Source: a bacterium | Lineage (GTDB): Bacteria > Elusimicrobiota > Elusimicrobia > Elusimicrobiales > UBA9959 | NCBI GenBank assembly: GCA_021811185.1 | Contig: JAJZPL010000017.1 | Span: 11,417 to 65,078, forward strand | DNA length: 53,662 nt | Direction of reading: 5' to 3' | Shown: in pieces, positions 24,679 through 32,711 of the stretch | Position numbering within the stretch: position 1 is the stretch's first letter | Layout of the letters: every line of letters starts with the position of its first letter | Notes under the pieces: model-generated | Seen by the model: only the letters and a program-made list of their open reading frames with translations | Database searches by the model: none | What the model was told of the DNA's origin: nothing | Program-made: the position numbers and the translations under genes

Positions 24679-25659
24679 CTATCTTTTTACTCCGGGCACG
24701 CGCCTGCGCCCGTTGGAGACGTCCCACAGCCTGAGCGACTTGTCCGAGCTTCCGGAAAGTGCGTATTTTCCGTCGGGCGAGAAAGCGACGCTCCAAACCG
24801 CGCCCCCGTGGCCCTCAAGTTTGCCGATCAGTCCGCCGGTCCTTGTGTCCCACAGCATTAGCGTCTTATCATGGCTCGCCGAAAGCGCGCGACGGCCGTC
24901 GGGGGAGAAAGCGACGCTGGTAACGCTGTTGGCCGCATGTTTCCTGAAAGTGCGCAGGAGTATTCCGTCGGCGAGGCTCCAAAGCTTGGGAGTCATGTCC
25001 CAGCCGCCTACGAGAACGTTCCTGCCGTCCGGCGAGAAAACGGCGCTGTTCACCTGCGTTCCGGTTTTCAGGGTGCGCAGCAGCGCGCCGGTCGCGGCGT
25101 TCCACAAACTTACGGTATTGTGCGCTCCAGACAGGATTTTTTTCCCGTCCGGAGAAAATGCTGCGCTGTATACGGGGCCGTCCTGGCCATCGAAAACACG
25201 CAGGAGCCTGCCGGAGATAGTATCCCACATTTTAACCGTGCCGTCGGCGCAGCCGGAGATTACGCGACCGCCGTCCTTAGAGAACGCGGCTCCCCGCATA
25301 TAGCCGCCGCCGTCAAAGGTCCTAAGGAGCTTCCGGGCGGAAACATCCCAGAGTTTCACCGTCCTGTCGTAACTCGCCGAGACCGCGCGCCGGCCGTCAG
25401 GGGAAAAGGCGACGCCGGACACCAAAGCGGTGTGCCCGGTTAGCGTAGCCAGAGGTTTTCCGTTCGCGACGTTCCACAAAATTATGGCGTTATCGTTACC
25501 CCCGGAGATGGCGGAGTTGCCGTCCGGAGAGAAGGCTACGCTGATAACATTGTCGCCATGCCCGAGAAAAGAGCGCAGGTACCCGGCGGCATTCACGCCC
25601 GGGCAGGCACACAAGAGTGCTCCAGCGAATAATACGCACAATTTCACACGGTCGGTCAT
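24679..25659 (-). CDS. exported seven-bladed WD40 beta-propeller
   Basis: 326 residues: a signal peptide (MTDRVKLCVLFAGALLCACP, cleaved near NAAG) followed by seven WD40 repeats that fill the protein. The repeats end in LWNV, LWDV, MWDT, LWNA, LWSL, LWDT and LWDV, most with an AFSPDG turn. Seven repeats make one closed propeller with nothing else attached, so it is probably a periplasmic or surface binding scaffold. The blades are very alike, which points to fairly recent internal duplication. The start is firm, with GGAGG 5 nt before the ATG. The partner is unknown. Confidence 0.88.
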   Translation of the reverse strand: MTDRVKLCVLFAGALLCACPGVNAAGYLRSFLGHGDNVISVAFSPDGNSAISGGNDNAIILWNVANGKPLATLTGHTALVSGVAFSPDGRRAVSASYDRTVKLWDVSARKLLRTFDGGGYMRGAAFSKDGGRVISGCADGTVKMWDTISGRLLRVFDGQDGPVYSAAFSPDGKKILSGAHNTVSLWNAATGALLRTLKTGTQVNSAVFSPDGRNVLVGGWDMTPKLWSLADGILLRTFRKHAANSVTSVAFSPDGRRALSASHDKTLMLWDTRTGGLIGKLEGHGGAVWSVAFSPDGKYALSGSSDKSLRLWDVSNGRRRVPGVKR

Positions 25660-25694
25660 TTTTCCTCCAGCTGACGCATCTTGATTCGGAAGAT

Positions 25695-25775
25695 AGGGGA
25701 CGCTGCTTCCTATCTTCCTAAATTCACACGCACCCCCTAACGCACCAATTAGGAAGTTAGTAAGCAGCGTCCCCT
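25695..25775. repeat. imperfect inverted repeat, GGGGACGCTGCTT family, copy 2
   Basis: 27-nt arms (25695-25721 and 25749-25775) with two mismatches and a 27-nt loop. It is closely related to 8829-8889. The right arm ends exactly at the purA stop codon (25776). Confidence 0.9.
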
Positions 25776-26795
25776 CTACTTAAGTTCCAGCACGTCGTTG
25801 AGGCCGGGGCCGTAGGAGATCAGGGCCACCTTCGGGTAAGGATAGGTGCGGCACAGGTCTTCCAGCGTGCGCATGAACTTTTTGGCCTCGCCGGTGAAGC
25901 TCTTCACGCCGCGGGACACGTCCGCGCCGCCGAGCAGGTCTATGTGCGTGATCGCGAGCCTGGTGGCGGAGTTGATCCGCACGGTCATGCGGGCCACGTC
26001 CATCTCGAACTCGCCCACGCGGCGCAGGCGGCCGCTCACGCTGCCCACCTCGCGCCCGGCGGTGTGGTACTTGTTGAGCGCTTTCTTGTCCTTCACTTCT
26101 TTGGACACCATGCCCGGACCCACGCGGGTGACGTAAGGCTTGAACACGGCGTACACTTCCCCGGCGTACTTGGGGCCGAGGCCGGCTTCGCCCATGAAGG
26201 TGGAGGCGGTGGTGTCGCGCGAGGTCACGAAAGGGTACTCACCGTGCAGGTTGGAAAGCTTCATGCCCTGCGTGCCTTCCAGGATCATGTTCGATCCTTT
26301 AGCGAGGGCTTTATTCAGCAGTTCGGGCACGTCCTTCACATACTTCCTCAGGCGCGGCTCGTCCTTGGCGAAGCGGAGCTTCTTCCGGTCGACACGGTCG
26401 CGCACGGCGGCGCCGAGGCCGGTGCCCACGCTGCCGATCTTGCCCATCATGCGGGCGTCGGCCCGCTCGGCGGCGGTGTGCCGCGGCTCGATGATGACCG
26501 CGTGCGGGTCGATGATCAGGCGGTTCGCCGTGCCGGTAAGCGCTATTTCCTTCTCCAGCCAGTCGGGGATGATGTAAGTGCCGGCGCCCAGCACCAGCTT
26601 GGTGCGCTTGTTCACGAAGCCGCCGGGCATCGTCTTAAGGGTGTAGATCTTGCCATTGAAGAACACGGTGTGGCCGGCATTGGGGCCGCCCACCCGGATG
26701 GCGTAATCGTAATCGTTCTTCTGCGCCAGGTACGCGCCTATCTTGCCTTTGCCCTCGTCGCCCGCCTGGCCGCCCACCACTATATCTACAGGCAT
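25776..26795 (-). CDS. purA: adenylosuccinate synthetase, short archaeal-type
   Basis: Joins IMP and aspartate with GTP to give adenylosuccinate. It is only 339 residues, where most bacterial PurA have about 430; the length and pattern (GPGMVSKEV, GRLRRVGEFEMDVARMTVRIN) fit the short form of Pyrococcus-type archaea. The N-terminal loop is GGQAGDEGKGK (8-18) with catalytic D13 kept but the usual tryptophan replaced by alanine. H42 in NAGHT is the general acid. Viral PurZ enzymes are also short but lack this Asp, so PurZ is unlikely. The ATG is 2 nt after the purB stop, and GGAGG overlaps that stop. Last gene of the purine operon. Confidence 0.92.
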   Translation of the reverse strand: MPVDIVVGGQAGDEGKGKIGAYLAQKNDYDYAIRVGGPNAGHTVFFNGKIYTLKTMPGGFVNKRTKLVLGAGTYIIPDWLEKEIALTGTANRLIIDPHAVIIEPRHTAAERADARMMGKIGSVGTGLGAAVRDRVDRKKLRFAKDEPRLRKYVKDVPELLNKALAKGSNMILEGTQGMKLSNLHGEYPFVTSRDTTASTFMGEAGLGPKYAGEVYAVFKPYVTRVGPGMVSKEVKDKKALNKYHTAGREVGSVSGRLRRVGEFEMDVARMTVRINSATRLAITHIDLLGGADVSRGVKSFTGEAKKFMRTLEDLCRTYPYPKVALISYGPGLNDVLELK

Positions 26796-26797
26796 GA

Positions 26798-28201
26798 TTA
26801 CCTCCTGCCTAAAGCCAATTTTGCCGCCAGCCCCGTGTAGTTCAGGGGCGAAAGCTTTTTAAGTTCGGCCTTCACCGAAGCCTTAAGCTCGAGACCGTCA
26901 ATAAATTCGCGCAGTTCCTCCAGGGTGACGCGGCGTCCGCGGGTCAGCTTGGAAAGCTGTTCGTAAGGCGCGGTGGCCTTCTCCCGGCGGAGGATGGTCT
27001 GGATACCTTCCGCTATCACCTCGGGGTGGGCTTCCAGCTCGCCCGCGGCGAAAGCCTCGTTCACGCTCACGCGGGAAAGGCCGGTGAGCAGCGCCTTGTA
27101 CGCCACCAGCGAATGCCCGAAGGCCGCGCCGAAGTTGCGCTCCACCGTGGAATCGGAAAGGTCGCGCTGCAGGCGGGAGACCGGCAGCTTGGACGAGAAG
27201 AAGGCCAGCATGGCGTTGGCCAGGCCCAGGTTGCCCTCGGCGTTCTCGAAGTGGATGGGGTTCACCTTCTGCGGCATGGTGGAGGAGCCGATCTCCCCCG
27301 CCACCGCTTTCTGACCCACCAGCTCGGCGGAGATGTAGCGCCACATGTCCTGGCAGAAGGCCAGCAGGATGGTGTTGGCCCGGCTCAGCGCGTCGAAGAC
27401 CTCGGCGTAGCTGTCGTGCGGCTCGATCTGCGTGGTGAGCGGGTTGTACTCCAGCGCGGGGCCGCGGCCGGCGTTGAAGCTTTCTATGAATTCTTTCGAG
27501 AACTTCTCCCAGTCCGCGCCGGGGAAGGCGGCGGCGTGGGCGTTGTAGTTGCCGGTGGCGCCGTTCAGCTTGGCGCAGATCCGCGCTTTCTCCAGCTGGG
27601 CGTACTGCCGGCTGAGCCGGGCGTGGAAAACCCTGAACTCCTTGCCGAAAGTGGTCGGCACGGCCGGCTGCCCGTGCGTGCGGGCCAGCAGCGGCGCGGC
27701 GGCGTGCCTGCGCGCCAGGCCGTCCATCACCTTCAGGATCTCGGCCAGCGCCGGCAGGATCTCTTTGGCCAGCGCGTCGCGCAGCGTTAGCGCGTAGGAA
27801 ATGTTGTTCACGTCCTCGGAGGTGAGGCCGAAGTGCACGTATTCCTTGATGTCGCGCATGGAGCTGCGCTCCAGGCGGCTCTTCAGGAAATATTCCACCG
27901 ACTTCACGTCGTGCTTGGTAGGCGGCAGGCCGCCCGCGCCGGTGGTTTCAATGGCGTAGATCAGCTCGATCTCGATATCGGACAGTTCGGAAAGCTTGTT
28001 GAGCAGGGCCTTCTCGGCGGGTTTCAGGCGGCGGAGCTTTACTCCGGGCGTGGCGCAGAGCTTCAGGAGGTAGCGGCATTCCACCAGCGCCCGGTAGCGG
28101 GTGAGCGCAGCGTCGCCCATGCAGCGGGTCAGCGGGGCCGTCTTTTCGGCGTACCTGCCGTCCAGGGGGCTGAGCGAGTTCAGATCGTGTTGTTCGGTCA
28201 T
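26798..28201 (-). CDS. purB: adenylosuccinate lyase
   Basis: Cleaves SAICAR to AICAR and adenylosuccinate to AMP, releasing fumarate. 467 residues from the ATG at 28201 (GGAGG 4 nt upstream), the size of the E. coli-type enzyme. The fumarase/lyase signature loop GSSTMPQKVNPIHFENAEGN is complete, including the catalytic serine. The N-terminus has LSPLDGRYAEKTAPL as in PurB. The start at 28258 in the same frame would run through a terminator-like hairpin and is rejected. Its leader holds an attenuator-like structure (28212-28257). Confidence 0.94.
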   Translation of the reverse strand: MTEQHDLNSLSPLDGRYAEKTAPLTRCMGDAALTRYRALVECRYLLKLCATPGVKLRRLKPAEKALLNKLSELSDIEIELIYAIETTGAGGLPPTKHDVKSVEYFLKSRLERSSMRDIKEYVHFGLTSEDVNNISYALTLRDALAKEILPALAEILKVMDGLARRHAAAPLLARTHGQPAVPTTFGKEFRVFHARLSRQYAQLEKARICAKLNGATGNYNAHAAAFPGADWEKFSKEFIESFNAGRGPALEYNPLTTQIEPHDSYAEVFDALSRANTILLAFCQDMWRYISAELVGQKAVAGEIGSSTMPQKVNPIHFENAEGNLGLANAMLAFFSSKLPVSRLQRDLSDSTVERNFGAAFGHSLVAYKALLTGLSRVSVNEAFAAGELEAHPEVIAEGIQTILRREKATAPYEQLSKLTRGRRVTLEELREFIDGLELKASVKAELKKLSPLNYTGLAAKLALGRR

Positions 28202-28211
28202 AGACCTCCAG

Positions 28212-28257
28212 AAAAAAACAACTCCGTACTTGCGGGTGCAAGACGGAGTATCTTGCA
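28212..28257 (-). promoter_or_regulatory. attenuator-like leader before purB
   Basis: On the minus strand two mutually exclusive hairpins are seen. The first pairs TGCAAGA (28257-28251) with TCTTGCA (28243-28237). The second pairs ACTCCGT/ACGGAGT and CTTGC/GCAAG (28249-28221) and is followed by TTG and T7 (28218-28212), an intrinsic terminator. GGAGG and the purB ATG come directly after. A TAGAAT -10-like box sits at 28267-28262. Any promoter for purBA has to lie upstream, so the terminator must be passed to express purBA. Confidence 0.6.
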
Positions 28258-28305
28258 ATTAATTCTAACACAAATGGGCCGGCCATGAAAACCGGCGGCC
28301 GCGTC

Positions 28306-30468
28306 TTAATGCCTGAAATGCCTTATACCGGTAAAGACCATGGCCACGCCCAACCTGTCGGCTGCTTCTATGACTTCCTTGTCCTTTACCGAGCCGCCGG
28401 GCTGGATCACCGCGGTAGCGCCCAGCTTTATCCCCTCCTCCAGCGCGTCCGGGAAAGGGAAGAAAGCGTCTGAGGCCATCACCAAAGTTTTCGGTTTGGG
28501 GTTCGCCTTCAGGAAAGTCTCGTACTTATGCCCGGCCATGAACACCGAGTCCACGCGGGACATCTGGCCTGCCCCTATGGCCACGGTCCGGCAGGTGTCG
28601 GCAAACACCACGGCGTTGGAGCGCACGTACTTGGCCGCGGCCCAGGCGAAGCGCAGCGCCTCTTCCTCGGCCTTGGTGGGCTTGCGCTTGGTGGGCACTT
28701 CCCATTTCTCGCCCAGCAGCAGCTTGTCGTCGGTGCTTACCAGCACCTCGTCGCCTACCGAGCGCAGCAACAGGTTGTCTTTGGGAAAGCTTTCCCATTT
28801 AAGCAGGCGCAGGTTAGGCTTCTTGCCGAAGATCTCCAGGGCTTTCGGGTCGAAGCCGGGCGCGCAGATGACTTCCACGAACTTCTTGGCCAGGAATTCC
28901 GCTATGCGGCCGTCCAGCTCCCGGTTCACGGCGATGATGCCGCCGAAGGCCGACTGCGGGTCGGTGTTCCAGGCGCGCTCGAAAGCCTCGGCTATATCCT
29001 TGCCGGTGCCCAGGCCGCAGGGGGTAACGTGCTTGAAGATCACGGCGGCGGGCTGGTCGAACTCCAGCACAGCCTGGTAAGTACCATAGGCGTCCAGGAT
29101 GTTGTTGTAGGAGAGCTCCTTGCCCTGCAGCTGGGCGAAAGGCAGCTTCTCGTTCCTGGAGTAGAGAGCGCACTGCTGGTGCGGGTTCTCGCCGTAGCGC
29201 AGGTCGTGGATCTTCTTCAGCCGCACAACCTTCCGGTCCGGGAAAGTCCCGGCGTTCTTCGACAGCTCTTCCGCTATCGCCCCGTCGTAAGCGGCGGTAT
29301 GAGCGAAAGCTTTGACCGCCAGCTCTTTCTTGATCTCCACGGCCAGCGCGCCCTGGCCGGAACGCAGGGCGGCCAGCGCCGAGGCGTAGTCCGCCGGGGA
29401 AGTTATGATAGCGACGGAAGTGTAATTCTTGGCCGCCGCGCGGATCAGCGCCACGCCGCCTATGTCTATGTTCTCGATCAGCTCTTCGGACCAGGGCGCG
29501 GCTTTTTTGGCCGTCTCCACGAAGGGATAAAGGTTCACCACTACCATGTCGATAGGCTCGATGCCGAACTTGAAGACGGTCTCAACGTGGTTTTTATCTT
29601 CCCTTTTGTAAAGGATGCCGCCGTGCACCGCCGGGTGCAGGGTCTTAACCCGGCCGTCAAGCATCTCGGGGTAGCCCGTCAGCGTCTCGAGGGCGCGCAC
29701 CGGCACGCCGGCCTCTTTGAGCAGCTTGTAAGTGCCGGAGGTGGACACCACTTCCACGCCTTCGGCGGAAAGGCCTTTGGCGAACTCCACCACGCCGGTC
29801 TTGTCGGAAACGGAGATGAGCGCCCGCCGCACCTTGCCGGTCTCGGGCTGGGGACCGGAGAGCTCCACCTGGCGGCCTTTTACCGTAAGCCGGCCGGCGC
29901 AGAACAGGGCAACGGCTTTGGGATAGATCGCCAGTTCCGCCGCGTTGACCCTGGCGGCCAGGGTTTCGGGCTTGTCGCCGGGCAGCACCGGCACCGGCTG
30001 CTGGATCACTATCGGCCCGCAGTCGTAATTCTCGTCCACGAAGTGCACCGTGGCGCCGCTTACTTTTACGCCGGCCTCTATTACGGCCTCGTGCACCTTC
30101 GGCCCGTAAAAACCCTTGCCGCCGAAAGCCGGCAGCAGGGCAGGATGCACGTTCAATATCTTGTCTTTGTACTCCGAGAGCATCTTGGGGCCCAGCTTCA
30201 GCATGAAGCCGGCCAGGCAGACCAGGTCCGCCTTATAGGTGCGGCAGAGGGAGGTTATATATTCGTCGTAATTGCCGGGCGCGAATTCCTTGGGGCTGGC
30301 GGCCTCGGCGGGAATGCCGGCCCGCCTGGCCCTTTCCAGGGCCCCGGCCTCTTTCTTGCTCGAAACGACCATCGCTATTTTCCCGTCTATGCGGCCGTCG
30401 CGGGCCGCGTCTATCAAAGCCTGCAGGTTGGTGCCGCCGCCCGAAGCGAAAACGACGATATTTTTCAT
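28306..30468 (-). CDS. PurN-PurH fusion: GAR transformylase, AICAR transformylase and IMP cyclohydrolase
   Basis: 720 residues joining three activities. Residues 1-200 are PurN, with FASGGGTNLQAL (phosphate loop), N106 and H108 in ILNVHPALLP and D149 in YDCGPIVIQ, which correspond to the catalytic Asn-His-Asp of PurN. After a short linker (about 200-213) a complete PurH follows: the MGS-like cyclohydrolase domain (RRALISVSDKTGVVEFAKGL, TSGTYKLL, GGVALIRAAAKNY) and the AICAR transformylase domain with RYGENPHQ, the catalytic Lys-His in FKHVTPCGLG and the C-terminal IRHFRH. Both transformylations use 10-formyl-tetrahydrofolate. GGGG with a short spacer precedes the ATG. PurN and PurH are normally separate proteins. 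Confidence 0.93.
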   Translation of the reverse strand: MKNIVVFASGGGTNLQALIDAARDGRIDGKIAMVVSSKKEAGALERARRAGIPAEAASPKEFAPGNYDEYITSLCRTYKADLVCLAGFMLKLGPKMLSEYKDKILNVHPALLPAFGGKGFYGPKVHEAVIEAGVKVSGATVHFVDENYDCGPIVIQQPVPVLPGDKPETLAARVNAAELAIYPKAVALFCAGRLTVKGRQVELSGPQPETGKVRRALISVSDKTGVVEFAKGLSAEGVEVVSTSGTYKLLKEAGVPVRALETLTGYPEMLDGRVKTLHPAVHGGILYKREDKNHVETVFKFGIEPIDMVVVNLYPFVETAKKAAPWSEELIENIDIGGVALIRAAAKNYTSVAIITSPADYASALAALRSGQGALAVEIKKELAVKAFAHTAAYDGAIAEELSKNAGTFPDRKVVRLKKIHDLRYGENPHQQCALYSRNEKLPFAQLQGKELSYNNILDAYGTYQAVLEFDQPAAVIFKHVTPCGLGTGKDIAEAFERAWNTDPQSAFGGIIAVNRELDGRIAEFLAKKFVEVICAPGFDPKALEIFGKKPNLRLLKWESFPKDNLLLRSVGDEVLVSTDDKLLLGEKWEVPTKRKPTKAEEEALRFAWAAAKYVRSNAVVFADTCRTVAIGAGQMSRVDSVFMAGHKYETFLKANPKPKTLVMASDAFFPFPDALEEGIKLGATAVIQPGGSVKDKEVIEAADRLGVAMVFTGIRHFRH

Positions 30469-30476
30469 TGTTTCCC

Positions 30477-31445
30477 CTATTTTATAACCACTTCGTTCCT
30501 GCCTTTCACCACTTCACCTATAACGACGGAGCCTTTCAAGGTTTTGAGCGCGGTCGCCACGGCTTCCTTGCGCACTACGGCTATCAGGCCTATGCCCATG
30601 TTGAAAGAGTCCCACATGTCGGCCTCGGGAATGGCGCCCAGGCGCTGGATCTCGCGCATGAGGCCCGGCACCTTCCAGGAATTCCTGTACACCACCGCGC
30701 CAAGGTGCTTCGGCAGCACGCGCGGGAGGTTACCGGGGATGCCGGCGCCGGTAATGTGGGCCAGCCCGACCACGTCCTGACCTTTTTTCCTGAGGGCCGC
30801 CCGGAGCTTGTTCACGTCCTTCACGTAGATCTTCGTCGGGGTGAGCAGGCGGGCCGCGTATTTCTTAAGGAGCTTGTTGTCGTCCAGCACTTTGCGGATC
30901 AGCGAGAAGCCGTTGGAGTGGAAGCCGGTGGAGGGCAGGCCGATCAGCATGTCGCCGGCGCGCACCTTCTTGCCGTCGAGCGCTTCGGAGTTCTTCACTA
31001 TGCCAACGGAGAAACCGGCCAGGTCGTACTCGCCGGGCTGGTAGAAGCCGGGCATCTCGGCGGTCTCGCCGCCCAGCAGCACGGATTCGCCCTGCCGGCA
31101 GCCTTCCAGGATTCCCTCTATTATTTTCTTGGAGCAGGCCAGGTCCAGCTTGCCGGTGGCGTAATAGTCCAGGAAGATCATCGGGCGGGCGCCGCAGCAG
31201 AGCAGGTCGTTCACGCACATGGCCACCAGGTCTATGCCGATGGTGTCGTGCCTGTTCAGCAGGAAGGCCAGCTTTAGCTTAGTGCCCACGCCGTCGGTGG
31301 AGGCCACCATGCTGTATTCCCCGCCGGTCTCTTTTATGGAGAGCAGGCCGGCGAAGCCGCCTATGGCCTTGGATTTTTTCTCGAGGAATTCGGTGAATTT
31401 GTCCGCCAGCTTGATGTCCACGCCGCTCTTCTTGTAGGTAGTCAT
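30477..31445 (-). CDS. purM: phosphoribosylformylglycinamidine cyclo-ligase (AIR synthetase)
   Basis: Converts FGAM to AIR with ATP. 322 residues, slightly shorter than E. coli PurM (345). Typical blocks: TDGVGTKLKLAF, GIDLVAMCVNDLLCCGA, LLGGETAEMPGFY, GLPSTGFHSNGFSLIRK, HITGAGIPGNLPRVLP and FNMGIGLIAVV. GGAGG precedes the ATG. It sits 8 nt before purNH and 15 nt after purD in the same operon. Confidence 0.95.
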   Translation of the reverse strand: MTTYKKSGVDIKLADKFTEFLEKKSKAIGGFAGLLSIKETGGEYSMVASTDGVGTKLKLAFLLNRHDTIGIDLVAMCVNDLLCCGARPMIFLDYYATGKLDLACSKKIIEGILEGCRQGESVLLGGETAEMPGFYQPGEYDLAGFSVGIVKNSEALDGKKVRAGDMLIGLPSTGFHSNGFSLIRKVLDDNKLLKKYAARLLTPTKIYVKDVNKLRAALRKKGQDVVGLAHITGAGIPGNLPRVLPKHLGAVVYRNSWKVPGLMREIQRLGAIPEADMWDSFNMGIGLIAVVRKEAVATALKTLKGSVVIGEVVKGRNEVVIK

Positions 31446-31460
31446 TGTTCCTCCGTAAAT

Positions 31461-32711
31461 TTACAGGCCGATGTCTTTCCTGTACTGCATGCCGTCGAAA
31501 TTTATCCCGTTCACCGCGGCGTAGGCTTTTTCCCTGGCCTCGGCCAGGTCCTTGCCGGCGGCGGTCACGGTAAGCACGCGCCCGCCGTGGGTAAGGTATT
31601 TGCCGTCCTGCTGCACTGAGCCGGAGTGAAAGACGGTAACGCCCGCCGGGACTGCGTCCAGGCCTTTTATTTCTTTGCCTTTCTCCGGGCTTTCGGGGTA
31701 GCCCTTCGAGGCCAGCACCACGTTCACGCAGGTCTGCCCGGTGACCTCGATGGTTTTAGACCCGAGCTTGCCGCCGGCGCAGGCGTCCAGCAGGCCGAGC
31801 AGGTCGCTCTTTATGACCGGCATCATGGCCTGCGCCTCGGGGTCGCCGAAACGCACATTGAACTCCAGCACCTTGGGGCCTTCGGGCGTGAACATCAGCC
31901 CGGCGTAGATCACGCCGCGGAAAGAAATGCGCTCTTTCTTTATGCCGTCCACGAAGCGCTGCAGCACTTCTTTCTTTATGAACTCCAGGTCGGCTTTAGA
32001 TATTTCGGCAGGGCAAAGCGCGCCCATGCCGCCGGTATTGGGGCCGGCGTCGCCGTCCAGCAGGCGTTTGTGGTCGCGCGCGGGCGGCAGCATCAGGAAG
32101 GTCTCGCCGTCCACCAGCGCCATCACCGAGGCTTCCCTGCCGGTGAGGAACTCTTCCAGCACCACCTTGGAGCCCGAAAAACCGAAGATGCGCTTTTCCA
32201 TGAAGTCGGAAGCCGCCGCCAGCGCCTCGGCCTCGTCCATGCAGATGCGCACGCCTTTGCCGGCGGCCAGGCCGTCGGCCTTTATCACCACGGGGTACTT
32301 CCTGTTCGCTTTAATTTTATCCTGCGCGGCTTCCCAGGAGTAGAGGACGGAGAAGCCGGCCGTGGGCAGGTAGTTCCTGTCCATGAACTCCTTGGCGAAC
32401 TGCTTGGAGGCCTCCAGCATGGCGCCTTTCTGCGAAGGGCCGAAGACTTTTATGCCTTTGGCGGCAAGAAAATCGGCGAGGCCTTTGGCCAGCGGCGCCT
32501 CGGGGCCCACTACGACCAGGGCTATGGCTTTATCGGCGCAGAAGTCGGAGATGCCTTCGAAGTCTTCCTGCCCTATGGCCTGGCACTCGGCCAGGTCCGC
32601 CATGGCGGCCGAGCCGGGGATGGCGTAAAGCTTGCCCAGCAGCGGGCTCTGTTTCAATTTCCAGGCCAGCGCGTGCTCGCGGCCGCCCGAACCTATCAGC
32701 AGTACGTTCAC
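31461..32711 (-). CDS. purD: phosphoribosylamine-glycine ligase
   Basis: An ATP-grasp enzyme that joins phosphoribosylamine and glycine (GAR synthetase). 416 residues when started at the GTG at 32711, which directly precedes NVLLIGSGGREHALAWKL, the usual N-terminus; a GGGGGG ribosome site sits a few bases upstream, and the GTG overlaps the purF stop (GTGA). The longer frame to 32747 adds residues outside the family and is rejected. ATP-grasp motifs: VIKADGLAAGKGVRIC, VVLEEFLTGREASVMAL, NTGGMGALCP, EFNVRFGDPEAQAMMP. Confidence 0.94.
   Translation of the reverse strand: MNVLLIGSGGREHALAWKLKQSPLLGKLYAIPGSAAMADLAECQAIGQEDFEGISDFCADKAIALVVVGPEAPLAKGLADFLAAKGIKVFGPSQKGAMLEASKQFAKEFMDRNYLPTAGFSVLYSWEAAQDKIKANRKYPVVIKADGLAAGKGVRICMDEAEALAAASDFMEKRIFGFSGSKVVLEEFLTGREASVMALVDGETFLMLPPARDHKRLLDGDAGPNTGGMGALCPAEISKADLEFIKKEVLQRFVDGIKKERISFRGVIYAGLMFTPEGPKVLEFNVRFGDPEAQAMMPVIKSDLLGLLDACAGGKLGSKTIEVTGQTCVNVVLASKGYPESPEKGKEIKGLDAVPAGVTVFHSGSVQQDGKYLTHGGRVLTVTAAGKDLAEAREKAYAAVNGINFDGMQYRKDIGL

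Noticed and set aside
25776..26795. PurZ (2-aminoadenylosuccinate synthetase) in place of PurA
   Set aside because: The length fits, but the catalytic Asp in GDEGKGK is kept and the gene sits in an ordinary purine operon with purB.
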